In this document: piece by piece, positions 30,436 to 38,593 of the stretch
How positions within the stretch are numbered: the stretch's first letter is position 1
How the letters are laid out: the number at the start of each line of letters is the position of its first letter
From: Cellulomonas sp. Leaf395
GTDB taxonomy: Bacteria; Actinomycetota; Actinomycetes; Actinomycetales; Cellulomonadaceae
NCBI RefSeq assembly: GCF_001424125.1
Contig: NZ_LMQI01000005.1
Coordinates: 62,001-126,000, forward strand
DNA length: 64,000 nucleotides
Direction of reading: 5' to 3'
Translations under genes and position numbers: made by a program
The notes under the pieces: generated by a model
What the model was told of the DNA's origin: nothing
Database searches by the model: none
What the model saw: the letters and a program-made list of their open reading frames with translations, nothing else

Positions 30436-30454
30436 CGGCCACCGACGGTGGCCG
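30436..30454 (-). terminator. Short hairpin between the LacI-type regulator and the binding-protein gene
   Basis: CGGCCACC (30436-30443) and GGTGGCCG (30447-30454) pair perfectly with a 3-nt loop. It lies in the 82-nt gap after the regulator stop and may end or pause regulator transcripts. Confidence 0.4.
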
Positions 30455-30468
30455 CTGGGGATTGCGTG

Positions 30469-31521
30469 TCAGGTCCGTCGCCGGCTGTCGCTCGCAGCTG
30501 TGGCCGGCGGCGGACCCACCGAGTCCCGATCGACGATCGGGCAGGGCATGAGGTGTGGGGCGCAGGGGTCGTCCGGCGTCCTGATACCGAGGGCGACCTC
30601 CATCGCCCACCGGCCCATCTCGTAGTGCGGCAGCGCCACGGTGGTCAGCGGGGGGTCGAGGTCCGCCGCGACGAGCTGCTGGTCGTCGTACCCGACGATC
30701 GAGAGGTCCTGGGGGATCACCAGTCCGCGTCTGTGCGCGGCGACGTACGCCCCCGCGGCCATGCGGTCGTTGAAGCAGAACAGGGCCGTGGGCCGCTGCT
30801 CCTCCGGCAGGTCGAGCAGCCGGTCCGTGGCCTGCCGCCCTCCGGCGGACGACGTGTCGCCTCGGACGTGCAGCGCCGGGTCCGGTGCGATCCCGGCCTC
30901 GGCGAGCACCTGGAGGTACCCCTCGTGGCGCAGGTAGGAGGCGACGGGAGGGTGCGGCTCGTCGACGTCGACGTAGGCGATCCGACGGTGTCCGGCTGCG
31001 ACGAGCGCGCGCACCGCCTCGACGCCACCCGCGCGGTCGTCGGGCACGACCGCCGGGAAGCCGCCGTCCGTGGGCCGGCAGTCGAGGAACACGGTGCCTC
31101 GAGGCAGGGACGACGGCACGTCGACCACCCGGTGCCACATGCAGGCGTAGATCATCGCGTCGACCTGCTGGTCGGCCAGGGCGCGGATCGCCTCGCGCTC
31201 CACGGTCTCGTCCGCCTCCGTGTCCACGAGGAAGACGAGGTAGCCGTGCTCGCGGGCCACGTCCTGCGCGCCCGCCAGCATGCGGCCCGCGAAGGGGGTC
31301 GTCGCGATCCGGTCGGAGATCATCCCGACCGTGTGGCTGCGCTGCGTCCGCAGGCCGCGCGCGACCGAGTTCGGCGTGTACCCGACCTCCGCCGCCGCGC
31401 GCCGGACGCGGTCGGCCGTGACCTCCGAGATCCGCGCGGTCCTGTCGTTGAGCACCAACGAGACCGTGGCGGTGGAGACGCCGGCGGCAGCGGCGACGTC
31501 GGAGATCCGCACTCGCGCCAC
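30469..31521 (-). CDS. LacI-family regulator of the second sugar operon
   Basis: Repressor of 350 residues with a helix-turn-helix (RVRISDVAAAAGVSTATVSLVL) and a sugar-sensing periplasmic-binding-protein-like domain. It is the first gene on the strand of the binding-protein, permeases and beta-fructosidase genes, so it is their likely local regulator. The GTG at 31521 sits directly before the HTH; an ATG at 31584 in frame would place extra residues over the operator. A palindromic LacI-type site AAATCGATT lies 30-45 nt upstream and suggests self-control. Confidence 0.88.
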   Translation of the reverse strand: MARVRISDVAAAAGVSTATVSLVLNDRTARISEVTADRVRRAAAEVGYTPNSVARGLRTQRSHTVGMISDRIATTPFAGRMLAGAQDVAREHGYLVFLVDTEADETVEREAIRALADQQVDAMIYACMWHRVVDVPSSLPRGTVFLDCRPTDGGFPAVVPDDRAGGVEAVRALVAAGHRRIAYVDVDEPHPPVASYLRHEGYLQVLAEAGIAPDPALHVRGDTSSAGGRQATDRLLDLPEEQRPTALFCFNDRMAAGAYVAAHRRGLVIPQDLSIVGYDDQQLVAADLDPPLTTVALPHYEMGRWAMEVALGIRTPDDPCAPHLMPCPIVDRDSVGPPPATAASDSRRRT

Positions 31522-31548
31522 GTCACACCCCACTTCCTCGTGGAACCT

Positions 31549-31564
31549 GCTAAATCGATTAAAC
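31549..31564 (-). promoter_or_regulatory. LacI-type operator upstream of the second LacI gene
   Basis: The site is centred on the CG at 31556-31557 (core AATCGATT), with five of seven arm pairs symmetric. The central CG step is typical of LacI-family operators. It is AT-rich against a very GC-rich background, so it may also contain the promoter -10. Confidence 0.55.
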
Positions 31565-31599
31565 ACCTGAGGGACAGCATGCACCCGATGGCGGCGTCG

Positions 31600-32244
31600 T
31601 CAAGGGGTCGCGGACACGTCCCGAGCCAGCGCGATCGCGGTGACCACCAGACCGTCACCGACAGCCCACCGACCGTGCAGCACGTCGGTGCCGAGCCCGG
31701 GCCGGCCGAGTCGGGCCACGAACGAGCCGTCGCCGAGGCGGACGTCGACGTCCTCGAACCCGAGCCACGACCGCGTCACCGGGTACCAGACCTTGTACAC
31801 GGACTCCTTGGCCGAGAAGAGCACCCGGTCCAGGCACAGCCCCGGGCGGGTCCGCGCGAGCGCCGACCGCTCGTCCTGGCTCAGCACGAGGGTCGCGACC
31901 CCGGGCGGCAGCGGCGCGTGCACCTCGGCGTCGATCCCGATCCCCACCCAGGCGTCCACGCGCCCGACCGCAGCGGCCCGGTACCCGTCGACGTGCGTCA
32001 TGCTCCCGACGATCCCGGCCGGCCACATCGGGGCACGGTCCGGGCCTGCCGGTACGGCGGCGTCTCCCAGCCCGAGCCGACGCAGGGCCGTGCGGGCGCA
32101 CTCGCGCACGGCGGCGTACTCGGCGCGACGGGCGGGCACCGCGTCCGCGACCCCGGCCTCTTCCGACGGGTGCAGAGGAGCCGGCAGCGGGGGACCGGTG
32201 CGCTCGGCCACCTCGACGCCCGGTGGTAGCACCCGTCGGATCAT
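31600..32244 (-). CDS. 4'-phosphopantetheinyl transferase (EntD/Sfp type)
   Basis: Transfers the phosphopantetheine arm of CoA to carrier proteins of non-ribosomal peptide, polyketide or siderophore synthases. It is 214 residues. Key residues are visible: GSMTHVDGYRAAAVG, the Mg-binding D105/E107 in GIGIDAEVHAP, and K146-E147 in FSAKESVYKVWY. It resembles the EntD-like class more than the small AcpS. No synthase lies in the window. The ATG at 32244 follows a CAGACT hexamer by 7 nt, with no ribosome site, suggesting a leaderless message. Confidence 0.85.
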   Translation of the reverse strand: MIRRVLPPGVEVAERTGPPLPAPLHPSEEAGVADAVPARRAEYAAVRECARTALRRLGLGDAAVPAGPDRAPMWPAGIVGSMTHVDGYRAAAVGRVDAWVGIGIDAEVHAPLPPGVATLVLSQDERSALARTRPGLCLDRVLFSAKESVYKVWYPVTRSWLGFEDVDVRLGDGSFVARLGRPGLGTDVLHGRWAVGDGLVVTAIALARDVSATP

Positions 32245-32349
32245 GCTGGGCAGTCTGTCAAAGGGTGTTCGCCGCGGGCTGAGGGGTCCCGGGAAACCTC
32301 GAGGGCCCATCGTCGTTATGTCATGCAGGACCATCGACGAAGGAGAGGC

Positions 32350-32778
32350 ATGTCGCGGCGGATCAAGGGCCTGGTGGAGTTCGAGGACGACGGCGGGGAG
32401 GTCGTGCGCTACGTGCGGCACGCGCGCGGAGGCGGGCTGGTGTCACCGGCCGCCCACGTGCACGAGGGTGCGTGGCTTGCCGAGACCTCCTACGTCGAGG
32501 CGGGCGCCGTGGTCCACGACCGTGCGCGGGTCGGGGCGGGCAGCTGGGTCGACGTGGACGTCGTGGTCGGCGCGGGCGCGGTCGTCGGGAGCAACGTGCA
32601 CCTGGGAGCCGGGACGCGCGTGGGCACCGGCGCGCGGATCGGTACCGCGGCTCGCATCGGGGAGCGGGTCGTGATCGAGCCGCGCGCCATCGTGGCGGCC
32701 GACCAGGTGGTCCTGGACGGCGCGACCGTCACCGGGCCCGCCCCTGGGCGTCGCTCACGGTACGGGCGGGCCGCCTAG
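32350..32778 (+). CDS. Hexapeptide-repeat (left-handed beta-helix) protein
   Basis: Small protein of 142 residues. Residues about 30-125 are tandem hexapeptide repeats ([VIL]-G-x-G-x-x style: VGAGSWV, VGAGAVV, LGAGTRV, IGTAARI, IGERVVI), which fold into a left-handed beta-helix. Such domains occur in acyl- and acetyltransferases and gamma-carbonic anhydrases, but no separate catalytic motif can be seen. AAGGAG precedes the ATG. Function is not known. Confidence 0.7.
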   Translation: MSRRIKGLVEFEDDGGEVVRYVRHARGGGLVSPAAHVHEGAWLAETSYVEAGAVVHDRARVGAGSWVDVDVVVGAGAVVGSNVHLGAGTRVGTGARIGTAARIGERVVIEPRAIVAADQVVLDGATVTGPAPGRRSRYGRAA

Positions 32779-32861
32779 CGCGGACCGCAGCGCGTCCACG
32801 GCGAACCCGACGGCGCCCGCGTCTCTCCTTCGCAGTACGGTGAAGAGGCGTCGGGCGAACG

Positions 32862-33080
32862 GTGGACGCGGCACCGGCGCAGGCCACGGGGAGTGGGCCG
32901 ATGGTTGGTGCGGGAGCGCGAGGACGCACGGCGGAGGCGGTCGGGCAGCCGACCGCGCGCGATACGGACCTGGACGGGCTCGCGACGTGCGCGGACCGGG
33001 CGGGGCACGAGCGCGTAGCGATGCGCGTCCGTGAACGCCTGCACGTGCAGCTGCTCGAGCGCGGCGATCGCGATGGCTGA
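32862..33080 (+). CDS. Small hypothetical ORF before the flavin monooxygenase
   Basis: A 72-codon frame starting with GTG that ends in a helical, arginine-rich stretch (HERVAMRVRERLHVQLLERG). Its stop overlaps the start of the monooxygenase (ATGGCTGA), which would allow coupled translation. I recognise no family. It could equally be non-coding; the 294-base interval from 32779 to 33072 contains nothing else I can identify. Confidence 0.28.
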   Translation: MDAAPAQATGSGPMVGAGARGRTAEAVGQPTARDTDLDGLATCADRAGHERVAMRVRERLHVQLLERGDRDG

Positions 33081-34182
33081 GGGCGTCCTGGTGGTCGGGG
33101 CGGGCGTCGCGGGTCTGGCGCTCGCGAGAGCGCTGTCGCTACGAGGGCGGTCGTGCTCGCTGGTCGAACGGCGGGCTGCACCGTCCGACGACGAGGGCCT
33201 CGGGCTGAACCTGCCGGGCAACGCTGTGGCGGCACTGGCTGCGCTGGGGGTGGCCGACGAGGTGGTGGCTCGCGGGGTCCGCGTCCGGCGTCGCGAGTAC
33301 CGGACCGCGTCGGGCCGCCTGCTGTTCGCGGTGGACGAGGAGCAGTTCTGGGGCGCCGGCCATCCCTCGGTCTGCGTCCACCGCGGTGACCTGCTGGAGG
33401 TTCTGCGCGGCGGCATCGACACCGACATCCGCTGGGGCGGTGCGGTGGAGTCGGTGCAGGACGGGTCGGCGGACGCACGGATCACCTTCGCGTCGGGGAA
33501 GGTCGAGGCGTACGACCTCGTCGTGGGCGCCGACGGGGTTCGGTCGCGGGTGCGCAGCGCGGTGGGCGGGGAGGTCCCGAAGCCCTCGGCGATGACGCGG
33601 TCGAGCTGGCGGTTCGTCGTCGCCAACCCGGGCGTGGAGTGCTGGACCGCATGGTCGGGGGCGGGCGGCACGCTCCTGCTGATCCCGGTCGACACCGGAC
33701 GCGTGTACGGCTACGCCTCGAGCACCCGACGTAGCACGGACGCGACCGCCACCTGGCTCCGTACCGCCTTCACGGGCTTCCCCACCGTGGTCCGGGCCGC
33801 GGTGGACGCGGCGGTGGCTGGCGCGGGGACGCTGTACCCGGCGCCCGTCGACGAGGTGCGGTGCGACCGCTGGAGCCGGGGGAGGATCGTGCTGATCGGC
33901 GATGCGGCGCACGCGACCGGCCCGGTGTGGGCGCAGGGAGCTGCGCTCGCCCTCGAGGACGCGCTCGTGCTCGCGAGGCTGCTGGACCGCGAGGACCGGT
34001 CGGGCGTCGGCGACGAGCTCCTCCGGGCGCGCGGCGCACGGGTGGCGCACGTGCAGGCCATGACGGACCGGATGAGCCGGCTCGCGGGTCTGCCCGAGCA
34101 GCTGCGCGACGTGCTCGCGCCCGTGCTCGGACCACGCACGTACGCCGCGACGTACGGGCCGCTCCGGGAACCCGTGGCCTAG
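33073..34182 (+). CDS. FAD-dependent aromatic-type monooxygenase
   Basis: Flavoprotein hydroxylase of the PHBH/UbiH family, 369 residues. The N-terminal dinucleotide-binding motif is VLVVGAGVAGLALARALSLRG; the DG motif is DLVVGADGVRSRVR, and the GD motif binding FAD ribityl is VLIGDAAHATGPVWAQG followed by ALALEDALVLARLL. Substrate is unknown. The ATG at 33073 is immediately before the Rossmann fold; a longer frame from 33031 only adds cysteine/serine-rich residues. Its TAG overlaps the TAG of the convergent small TPR gene within CCTAGG. Confidence 0.87.
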   Translation: MAEGVLVVGAGVAGLALARALSLRGRSCSLVERRAAPSDDEGLGLNLPGNAVAALAALGVADEVVARGVRVRRREYRTASGRLLFAVDEEQFWGAGHPSVCVHRGDLLEVLRGGIDTDIRWGGAVESVQDGSADARITFASGKVEAYDLVVGADGVRSRVRSAVGGEVPKPSAMTRSSWRFVVANPGVECWTAWSGAGGTLLLIPVDTGRVYGYASSTRRSTDATATWLRTAFTGFPTVVRAAVDAAVAGAGTLYPAPVDEVRCDRWSRGRIVLIGDAAHATGPVWAQGAALALEDALVLARLLDREDRSGVGDELLRARGARVAHVQAMTDRMSRLAGLPEQLRDVLAPVLGPRTYAATYGPLREPVA

Positions 34183-34331
34183 GTGCGGAGCAGCCCGCGC
34201 ATGACGCGGGATCGGGCGACGAGGCCCCGGAGCAGCGCCGTCGTGTCCTCGTTCCCGGGGTCGAGGCCGACGGCCCGCTGCAGGAGCTCGGCCGCCGGGC
34301 CGGTGTCGCCGTCCACCAGGTGGCGGGTCAT
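34179..34331 (-). CDS. Small tetratricopeptide-like protein
   Basis: A 50-residue product with one TPR-like helix pair (AAELLQRAVGLDPGNEDTTALLRGL). Its ATG overlaps the stop of the methyltransferase gene as ATGA, indicating coupled translation. It is too short for a full TPR superhelix; it may be a remnant or a small partner protein. Confidence 0.55.
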   Translation of the reverse strand: MTRHLVDGDTGPAAELLQRAVGLDPGNEDTTALLRGLVARSRVMRGLLRT

Positions 34332-35089
34332 GCGACCGTCCCTCGCGCGCACCACGCCACGGCGGGGATCTCGAACGGCGCCGCCGGGAGCAGCGCCACG
34401 CACCGTGCCCTGAGCGCCTCGCGCTCGGCGTCACCCAGCGACGCGACATAGGCGCCCGCGGGGCCGACGCCGAGGGTGAAGGTGGCCCACCACTCGTCGA
34501 CGGTCTCGTAGCGCGCGCCGACCGTCTCGCTCCAGGAGACGACGTCCCGGAGGCCGGCCGCGCGGAAGAGCTCGGCGAGGTGCCCCTCCCGCGTCCCCGG
34601 CAGGGCAGCCTCGCCGGGCGCAGCGGGGTCGAGGTCGTGCGCCGCGTGCCAGAACGCGTCGAGAGGTCCGCCGTTTCCGGCGTGGTCCCACACGTTCGCC
34701 GCGACCACGCCACCGGGCCGGGTCACCCGGGCCATCTCCGCGAGCCCGGCCACGGGGTCCGGCAGGAAGTGGACGACGAGCTGGGCGACCGCGAGGTCCA
34801 CGGAGTCGTCGGGCAGGGGGAGCGACTCGGCGACGCCGTCCATGACCCGCAGGCCGGGGAACCGGGCGCGCGCTGCCGCGACGAACGACTCGGACGGGTC
34901 GACGGCGTCGACGGCGTCGACACCCAGGCGGGCGACGAGCTGGGCGGTCAGGGCTCCGGGACCGCAGCCGACGTCGAGCGCCCGCGCACCGGCGGGGATC
35001 TCCAGCGCCGAGGCGAACCTCGCGGCGAGCGGCTCGGAGAACCGGCCCATGAACCGGAAGTACACCTCCGGGGTGACGTCGAAACCCAT
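34328..35089 (-). CDS. Class I SAM-dependent methyltransferase
   Basis: Methyltransferase of the UbiE/Methyltransf_11 type, 253 residues. SAM-binding motif I is ARALDVGCGPGALTAQL, with the acidic motif II (DAVDPSESFVAAAR), motif IV (DLAVAQLVVHFLPDP) and VTRPGGVVAANVWDH following. Substrate is unknown. The ATG at 35089 is preferred: TACCGT lies 6 nt upstream on the minus strand, the leaderless layout; an upstream ATG at 35128 would overlap the divergent HNH-like gene. The TPR-like gene follows with an ATGA overlap. Confidence 0.85.
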   Translation of the reverse strand: MGFDVTPEVYFRFMGRFSEPLAARFASALEIPAGARALDVGCGPGALTAQLVARLGVDAVDAVDPSESFVAAARARFPGLRVMDGVAESLPLPDDSVDLAVAQLVVHFLPDPVAGLAEMARVTRPGGVVAANVWDHAGNGGPLDAFWHAAHDLDPAAPGEAALPGTREGHLAELFRAAGLRDVVSWSETVGARYETVDEWWATFTLGVGPAGAYVASLGDAEREALRARCVALLPAAPFEIPAVAWCARGTVA

Positions 35090-35120
35090 CCACCGACGGT
35101 AGCGCCGTAGTCTCCGGGCC

Positions 35121-35564
35121 ATGAGCACCCTTCACGAGGTCGGCGAACGCGACGGATGGCGATGCTGGCTGTGCGACGAGCCGGTCGACCCGGACGCGTC
35201 CGTCAACGCCGACCGCGGCCCGAGCATCGACGGGGGTGCGACCCCCAAGGGCAAGAAGCCGGTCCCGGGTTCCGAGCGCCTCGCGCACCGCGCCTGCAAC
35301 ACGAAGAAGGGAGCGGTGAAGCCTGTCGTCGCCTGGTCGCCGGACCTCTTCGTGGTGGAGCCGGCCCCCATCGTGGCGACGGCCGAGCGGCTGACCCGCA
35401 AGGGCGGCCGCGAGGTGGTCGGTCGCTGCCCCACCCGCGCGGACGGTGAGGCCGCCGCGACGTGGCTGGTCGACCGCCTCTCGCGCTTCGCGCCCGGCCT
35501 GCGGGTGACGGCCGACGTCGAGCCGGGCGGCGGTCAGTTCCTGCTCGTGCTGCGCACCGTGTGA
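35121..35564 (+). CDS. HNH-like zinc-finger protein
   Basis: A 147-residue protein whose first half carries CWLC (about residues 15-18) and HRACNTKKG (about 56-64), the spacing and C-terminal H-x-x-C-N of HNH nuclease domains. The central catalytic histidine/aspartate pair of a classic HNH site is not obvious, so nuclease activity is uncertain. The C-terminal half is a small alpha/beta region ending GQFLLVLRTV. TAGTCT lies 7 nt before the ATG with no ribosome site. Divergent from the methyltransferase. Confidence 0.55.
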   Translation: MSTLHEVGERDGWRCWLCDEPVDPDASVNADRGPSIDGGATPKGKKPVPGSERLAHRACNTKKGAVKPVVAWSPDLFVVEPAPIVATAERLTRKGGREVVGRCPTRADGEAAATWLVDRLSRFAPGLRVTADVEPGGGQFLLVLRTV

Positions 35565-35585
35565 CGGCGGGTGCAGGATCGACCT

Positions 35586-35936
35586 GTGGCTCAGTACGAG
35601 CTGAACTCCGAGGCCGTGGAGCACGTGCGCCGGCTCATCGACGCGCGGCAGTACGTCCTGGACAGCGACTGGGGTGAGGCGCAGCCGGACACGGCGGCCC
35701 AGAACGACTTCCTCGAGAAGCACACGTGGGAGCAGTACGCCTCGTGGCACCTCGGGCTGACGGTGGGGGCCACCGACGGGACCAAGGCGCGGTACGCGTT
35801 CGTCGCGGGCGACTACCGCCGGGTGCACCGCTCCGCCCTGATCGCGTGCGTCTACCGTGCGTCGGAGTGGCGGCACAAGGACGTCGAGCTCGCGGCGCAC
35901 GAGCTCCTGCAGCACCTCGATCGGGTCAGCGGGTAG
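35586..35936 (+). CDS. Conserved hypothetical protein
   Basis: Soluble 116-residue protein, rich in aromatic and charged residues (HTWEQYASWHLG, YAFVAGDYRRVHRSALIA, ASEWRHKDVELAAHELLQHL). I do not recognise a named domain, but the composition and codon use are those of a real actinobacterial gene. The GTG at 35586 is preceded by CAGGAT 6 nt upstream. It follows the HNH-like gene by 21 nt on the same strand and converges on the PAS-ANTAR gene. Confidence 0.6.
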   Translation: MAQYELNSEAVEHVRRLIDARQYVLDSDWGEAQPDTAAQNDFLEKHTWEQYASWHLGLTVGATDGTKARYAFVAGDYRRVHRSALIACVYRASEWRHKDVELAAHELLQHLDRVSG

Positions 35937-35984
35937 CGCTCGGTTCGTCGGCCGACGCGGGCGACGCGCCGGCGGCCCTGCAGG

Positions 35985-36914
35985 TCAGCTGCGGGACGAG
36001 ATCGACGACCGGTGAGTGGACGCCGGTGCCGGGGCACCGCCGGGGCCGCCACCGCCGACGATCGTCAGCGTGATGCCTTGCGCGGTGCTGCGGCGCAGGG
36101 CGGCCGTGAGCACGTCGACGACCGCGGGTCCGATGCGGCCCACCCCGCGCAGGTCCACGGTGACCCGCCCGGTGTCCAGAGCCCCGAGCATCGTCAGCGT
36201 GATCGCGTCGGCGAGCTCGTCCCGGTTGGACAGGTCGACCGACCCCGAGACGCGCACGATCGACTCGTCGCCACCGCACACGGTCTGCACATCAAGGTGC
36301 CGACAACGGGTCGGTGGCGGCTGCTGGACGGACGTTCTGCACAGTGTCTCGTCGAGAAGCTCGCGCGTCATCGACCCGAGTCCGACGGCCACCGCCTGCA
36401 CGACCCTGCCCGCGACCTCGCGCAGCCGGACGTTGTGTCGCTGCGAGCTCTGCTTGAGGATGCCGAACGCCGCGTCCTCGTCGACGCCGTAGGTGAGCAT
36501 GAGGATGCCCTTGGCCTGGTCGATCGCCGCGTGGGACTCCAGGGCGAGCTTCAGCTCGGCGTTCACCCGCTCGGCCAGCAGCGCGTCGTGCGCCGCAGTG
36601 AAGTCGACCAGGAAGCCGCTCACGCCGCCGTCGCCGTCGCAGGCGGCAGCGAGCACGACGCGGTGGGTCGCACCGGACATGTCCACAAGGCGGTAGTGGC
36701 ACGCGTGCGGGTCGCGTTCGTCCACCGACCGGTCGAGAACCTCCCGGACCTCGGCGCGATCGTGCCGCTGGACGTGGGTGAGCAGGAGCTCGCTGGTGGG
36801 GACGACATCACCCGGCTGCACGCCGTGGATGAGGAACATGTGGTCGGACCACCACCAACGACCGCTGGCTCGGTCGAAGCGGAAGCGCCCCACCTGCGTG
36901 CTCGTCGCGGTCAT
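35985..36914 (-). CDS. PAS-ANTAR-STAS regulatory protein
   Basis: A 309-residue signalling protein with three parts. Residues ~5-110 form a PAS fold (FRFDRASGRWWWSDHMFLIHG). Residues ~115-175 are an ANTAR RNA-binding domain (ELKLALESHAAIDQAKGILM, then AFGILKQSSQRHNVRLREVA), which in this family binds paired hairpins in transcripts to prevent termination. Residues ~205-295 look like a STAS anti-sigma-antagonist domain (VRVSGSVDLSNRDELADAI, VDLRGVGRIGPAVVDVL). The combination suggests a stress- or light/redox-sensing regulator. Two further ANTAR genes lie next to it, divergently. Confidence 0.83.
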   Translation of the reverse strand: MTATSTQVGRFRFDRASGRWWWSDHMFLIHGVQPGDVVPTSELLLTHVQRHDRAEVREVLDRSVDERDPHACHYRLVDMSGATHRVVLAAACDGDGGVSGFLVDFTAAHDALLAERVNAELKLALESHAAIDQAKGILMLTYGVDEDAAFGILKQSSQRHNVRLREVAGRVVQAVAVGLGSMTRELLDETLCRTSVQQPPPTRCRHLDVQTVCGGDESIVRVSGSVDLSNRDELADAITLTMLGALDTGRVTVDLRGVGRIGPAVVDVLTAALRRSTAQGITLTIVGGGGPGGAPAPASTHRSSISSRS

Positions 36915-37083
36915 CGCAACCCCCAGTGCTCGCGCCGTGAACAGCTCCGAACACGAGGCCCCTCCCGAACCTCAGGACGCTCATCACGGCGGGGATGGTG
37001 ACTCCCACTTTATGCCTTCCGCCGCCCGACATCCGCGTCGTGGTGCGGGAGGATGGGCACATGGACCGGATCGGGGAGGGGCC

Positions 37084-37830
37084 GTGACCAACCGCAGCAC
37101 GGTCCTGGCACGGCTGGCCGGCGCGGTCGCCGCCGGGGCGCGCGACCAACCCCTCGCCGTCCGCCTGTGCATCGCGTGCGTGGAGATCCTCGGTGCCGAC
37201 GGGGGAGCGATCACGCTCGCGTCGACCCGCCCCGAACGGCTCACCGTCAGTACGTCCAACGGCACGTCGGCACGGATCGAGGACCTGCAGGACGTCCTCG
37301 GCGAGGGCCCCGGCCAGGAGGCGTTCCGCGAAGGCCGCGCCGTCGTCACCCACGTTGACGGCGCTCGCGGCGGCCCGTTCCCGATGTTCACCGAGCTCGC
37401 CGGGGACATCGCCGGCCCGCTCACCGTCTGGGCGATCCCGATGCATCCCGGTGGCACGACCATCGGGGTGATCACCGTCTACCGTGCCGGTGGCGCGCTC
37501 AGCCAGAGTCTGGACGACGCACAGTTCCTGGCGGACGCCGTGGGGGCCGCTCTGCTCGACGACACGGCGACGACCGGCACGGTGGCTTTCGCCGCCTGGT
37601 CGGACCGCGCGCGCGTGCACCAGGCGACCGGCATGGTCGTGGCACAGCTCGCCATCGCTCCCGGCGACGCGCTCGCGATCCTGCGGGCCCACGCGTACGC
37701 AGAGAGCGCGACGCTCGACGAGATCGCCAGGGCAGTCGTCGACCGAGAGCTGAGCTTCACGAACACGCACCAGGACGTCACGCACGACGGGACAACCCCC
37801 GACGACAGCACGGGAAGGGGTGGACGATGA
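37084..37830 (+). CDS. GAF-ANTAR transcription antitermination regulator
   Basis: A 248-residue protein with an N-terminal GAF sensor (about 10-160; ITLASTRPERLTVSTSNG, LGEGPGQEAFREGRAVV) and a C-terminal ANTAR domain (RVHQATGMVVAQLAIAPGDA, AILRAHAYAESATLDEIA). It should bind a small ligand and then RNA. The GTG at 37084 follows GGGGAGGGG; the frame extends upstream without homology. The next gene overlaps it by ATGA. A tail of about 30 Asp/Thr/Gly-rich residues follows the ANTAR part. Confidence 0.85.
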   Translation: MTNRSTVLARLAGAVAAGARDQPLAVRLCIACVEILGADGGAITLASTRPERLTVSTSNGTSARIEDLQDVLGEGPGQEAFREGRAVVTHVDGARGGPFPMFTELAGDIAGPLTVWAIPMHPGGTTIGVITVYRAGGALSQSLDDAQFLADAVGAALLDDTATTGTVAFAAWSDRARVHQATGMVVAQLAIAPGDALAILRAHAYAESATLDEIARAVVDRELSFTNTHQDVTHDGTTPDDSTGRGGR

Positions 37831-38522
37831 CCGCACGGACGTCGGCCCAGGCGCTCGCCGACGTGGCGAGCGCGCTGGTCGAGGATCATGAGATCACCGG
37901 TCTGCTGGCGCGCCTCGTGTCCGACTGCGCGCAGCTGGCGCCGGCGGACGCCGCAGCCCTCATGGTGCGGGCCGACGGGGGGGTCGAGCTGTTGAGCGCC
38001 ACCTCCCACCGCGTCGAGGAGCTCGAGGTGTACCAGGCGCAGCGGGAGGCGGGGCCGTGCGTCGACGCGACCCGCACGGGAGAGTCGACCAGCGTCGTCG
38101 GCCGCCACCAGATCGTCGCGCGCTGGGCCGACGTCGGACAGGAGATCGTCGACGCCGGCTTCGCGTCGGTCCACGCGTTCCCGATGCACTGGCGCGGCCA
38201 CGCGATCGGCGCCCTCAACCTGTTCGCGGTCGCCGAGGCGGAGCTCCGTGCAGCGTCGGCCGTCCTCGCGCAGAGCTTCGCCGACTTCGCCACCCTGGCC
38301 ATCGTCCAGCCGGTCGCACTCGGGTACGAGGACCTCACCGAGCGCATCACGGCGGCGCTCGAAGGGCGGGTCGTCGTCGAGCAGGCCAAGGGGGTTCTCG
38401 GAGTCCAGCTGGGGTTGGACATGGCCGCCGCCTACGACGAGCTCATCGCCCGCTCCGCCGTCAACGGGACGACGCTCGCACAGGTCGCGCACAACGTGGT
38501 CCGGGCCGCACAGGCGCGCTGA
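37827..38522 (+). CDS. GAF-ANTAR transcription antitermination regulator
   Basis: Second GAF-ANTAR protein in tandem, 231 residues, overlapping its neighbour by 4 nt (ATGA). The GAF domain covers about 15-160 (DCAQLAPADAAALMVRADGG, AQREAGPCVDATRTGE, FPMHWRGHAIGALNLF), and the ANTAR domain covers 170-228 (GRVVVEQAKGVLGVQLGLDM, LARSAVNGTTLAQVAHN-like end). The two proteins are related but not recent duplicates; they may sense different signals or form heterodimers. Confidence 0.86.
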   Translation: MTARTSAQALADVASALVEDHEITGLLARLVSDCAQLAPADAAALMVRADGGVELLSATSHRVEELEVYQAQREAGPCVDATRTGESTSVVGRHQIVARWADVGQEIVDAGFASVHAFPMHWRGHAIGALNLFAVAEAELRAASAVLAQSFADFATLAIVQPVALGYEDLTERITAALEGRVVVEQAKGVLGVQLGLDMAAAYDELIARSAVNGTTLAQVAHNVVRAAQAR

Positions 38523-38523
38523 C

Positions 38524-38542
38524 CCCGCCGCCGGCAGGCGGG
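38524..38542 (+). terminator. Short hairpin after the GAF-ANTAR pair
   Basis: CCCGCC (38524-38529) and GGCGGG (38537-38542) pair with a 7-nt loop directly after the stop. Weak, but well placed between the regulators and the antiporter gene. Confidence 0.35.
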
Positions 38543-38593
38543 ATCGGTGGACCAGGCAAGATAAGCGCTCCACGTGCCGGCGAGAGGAACCTC

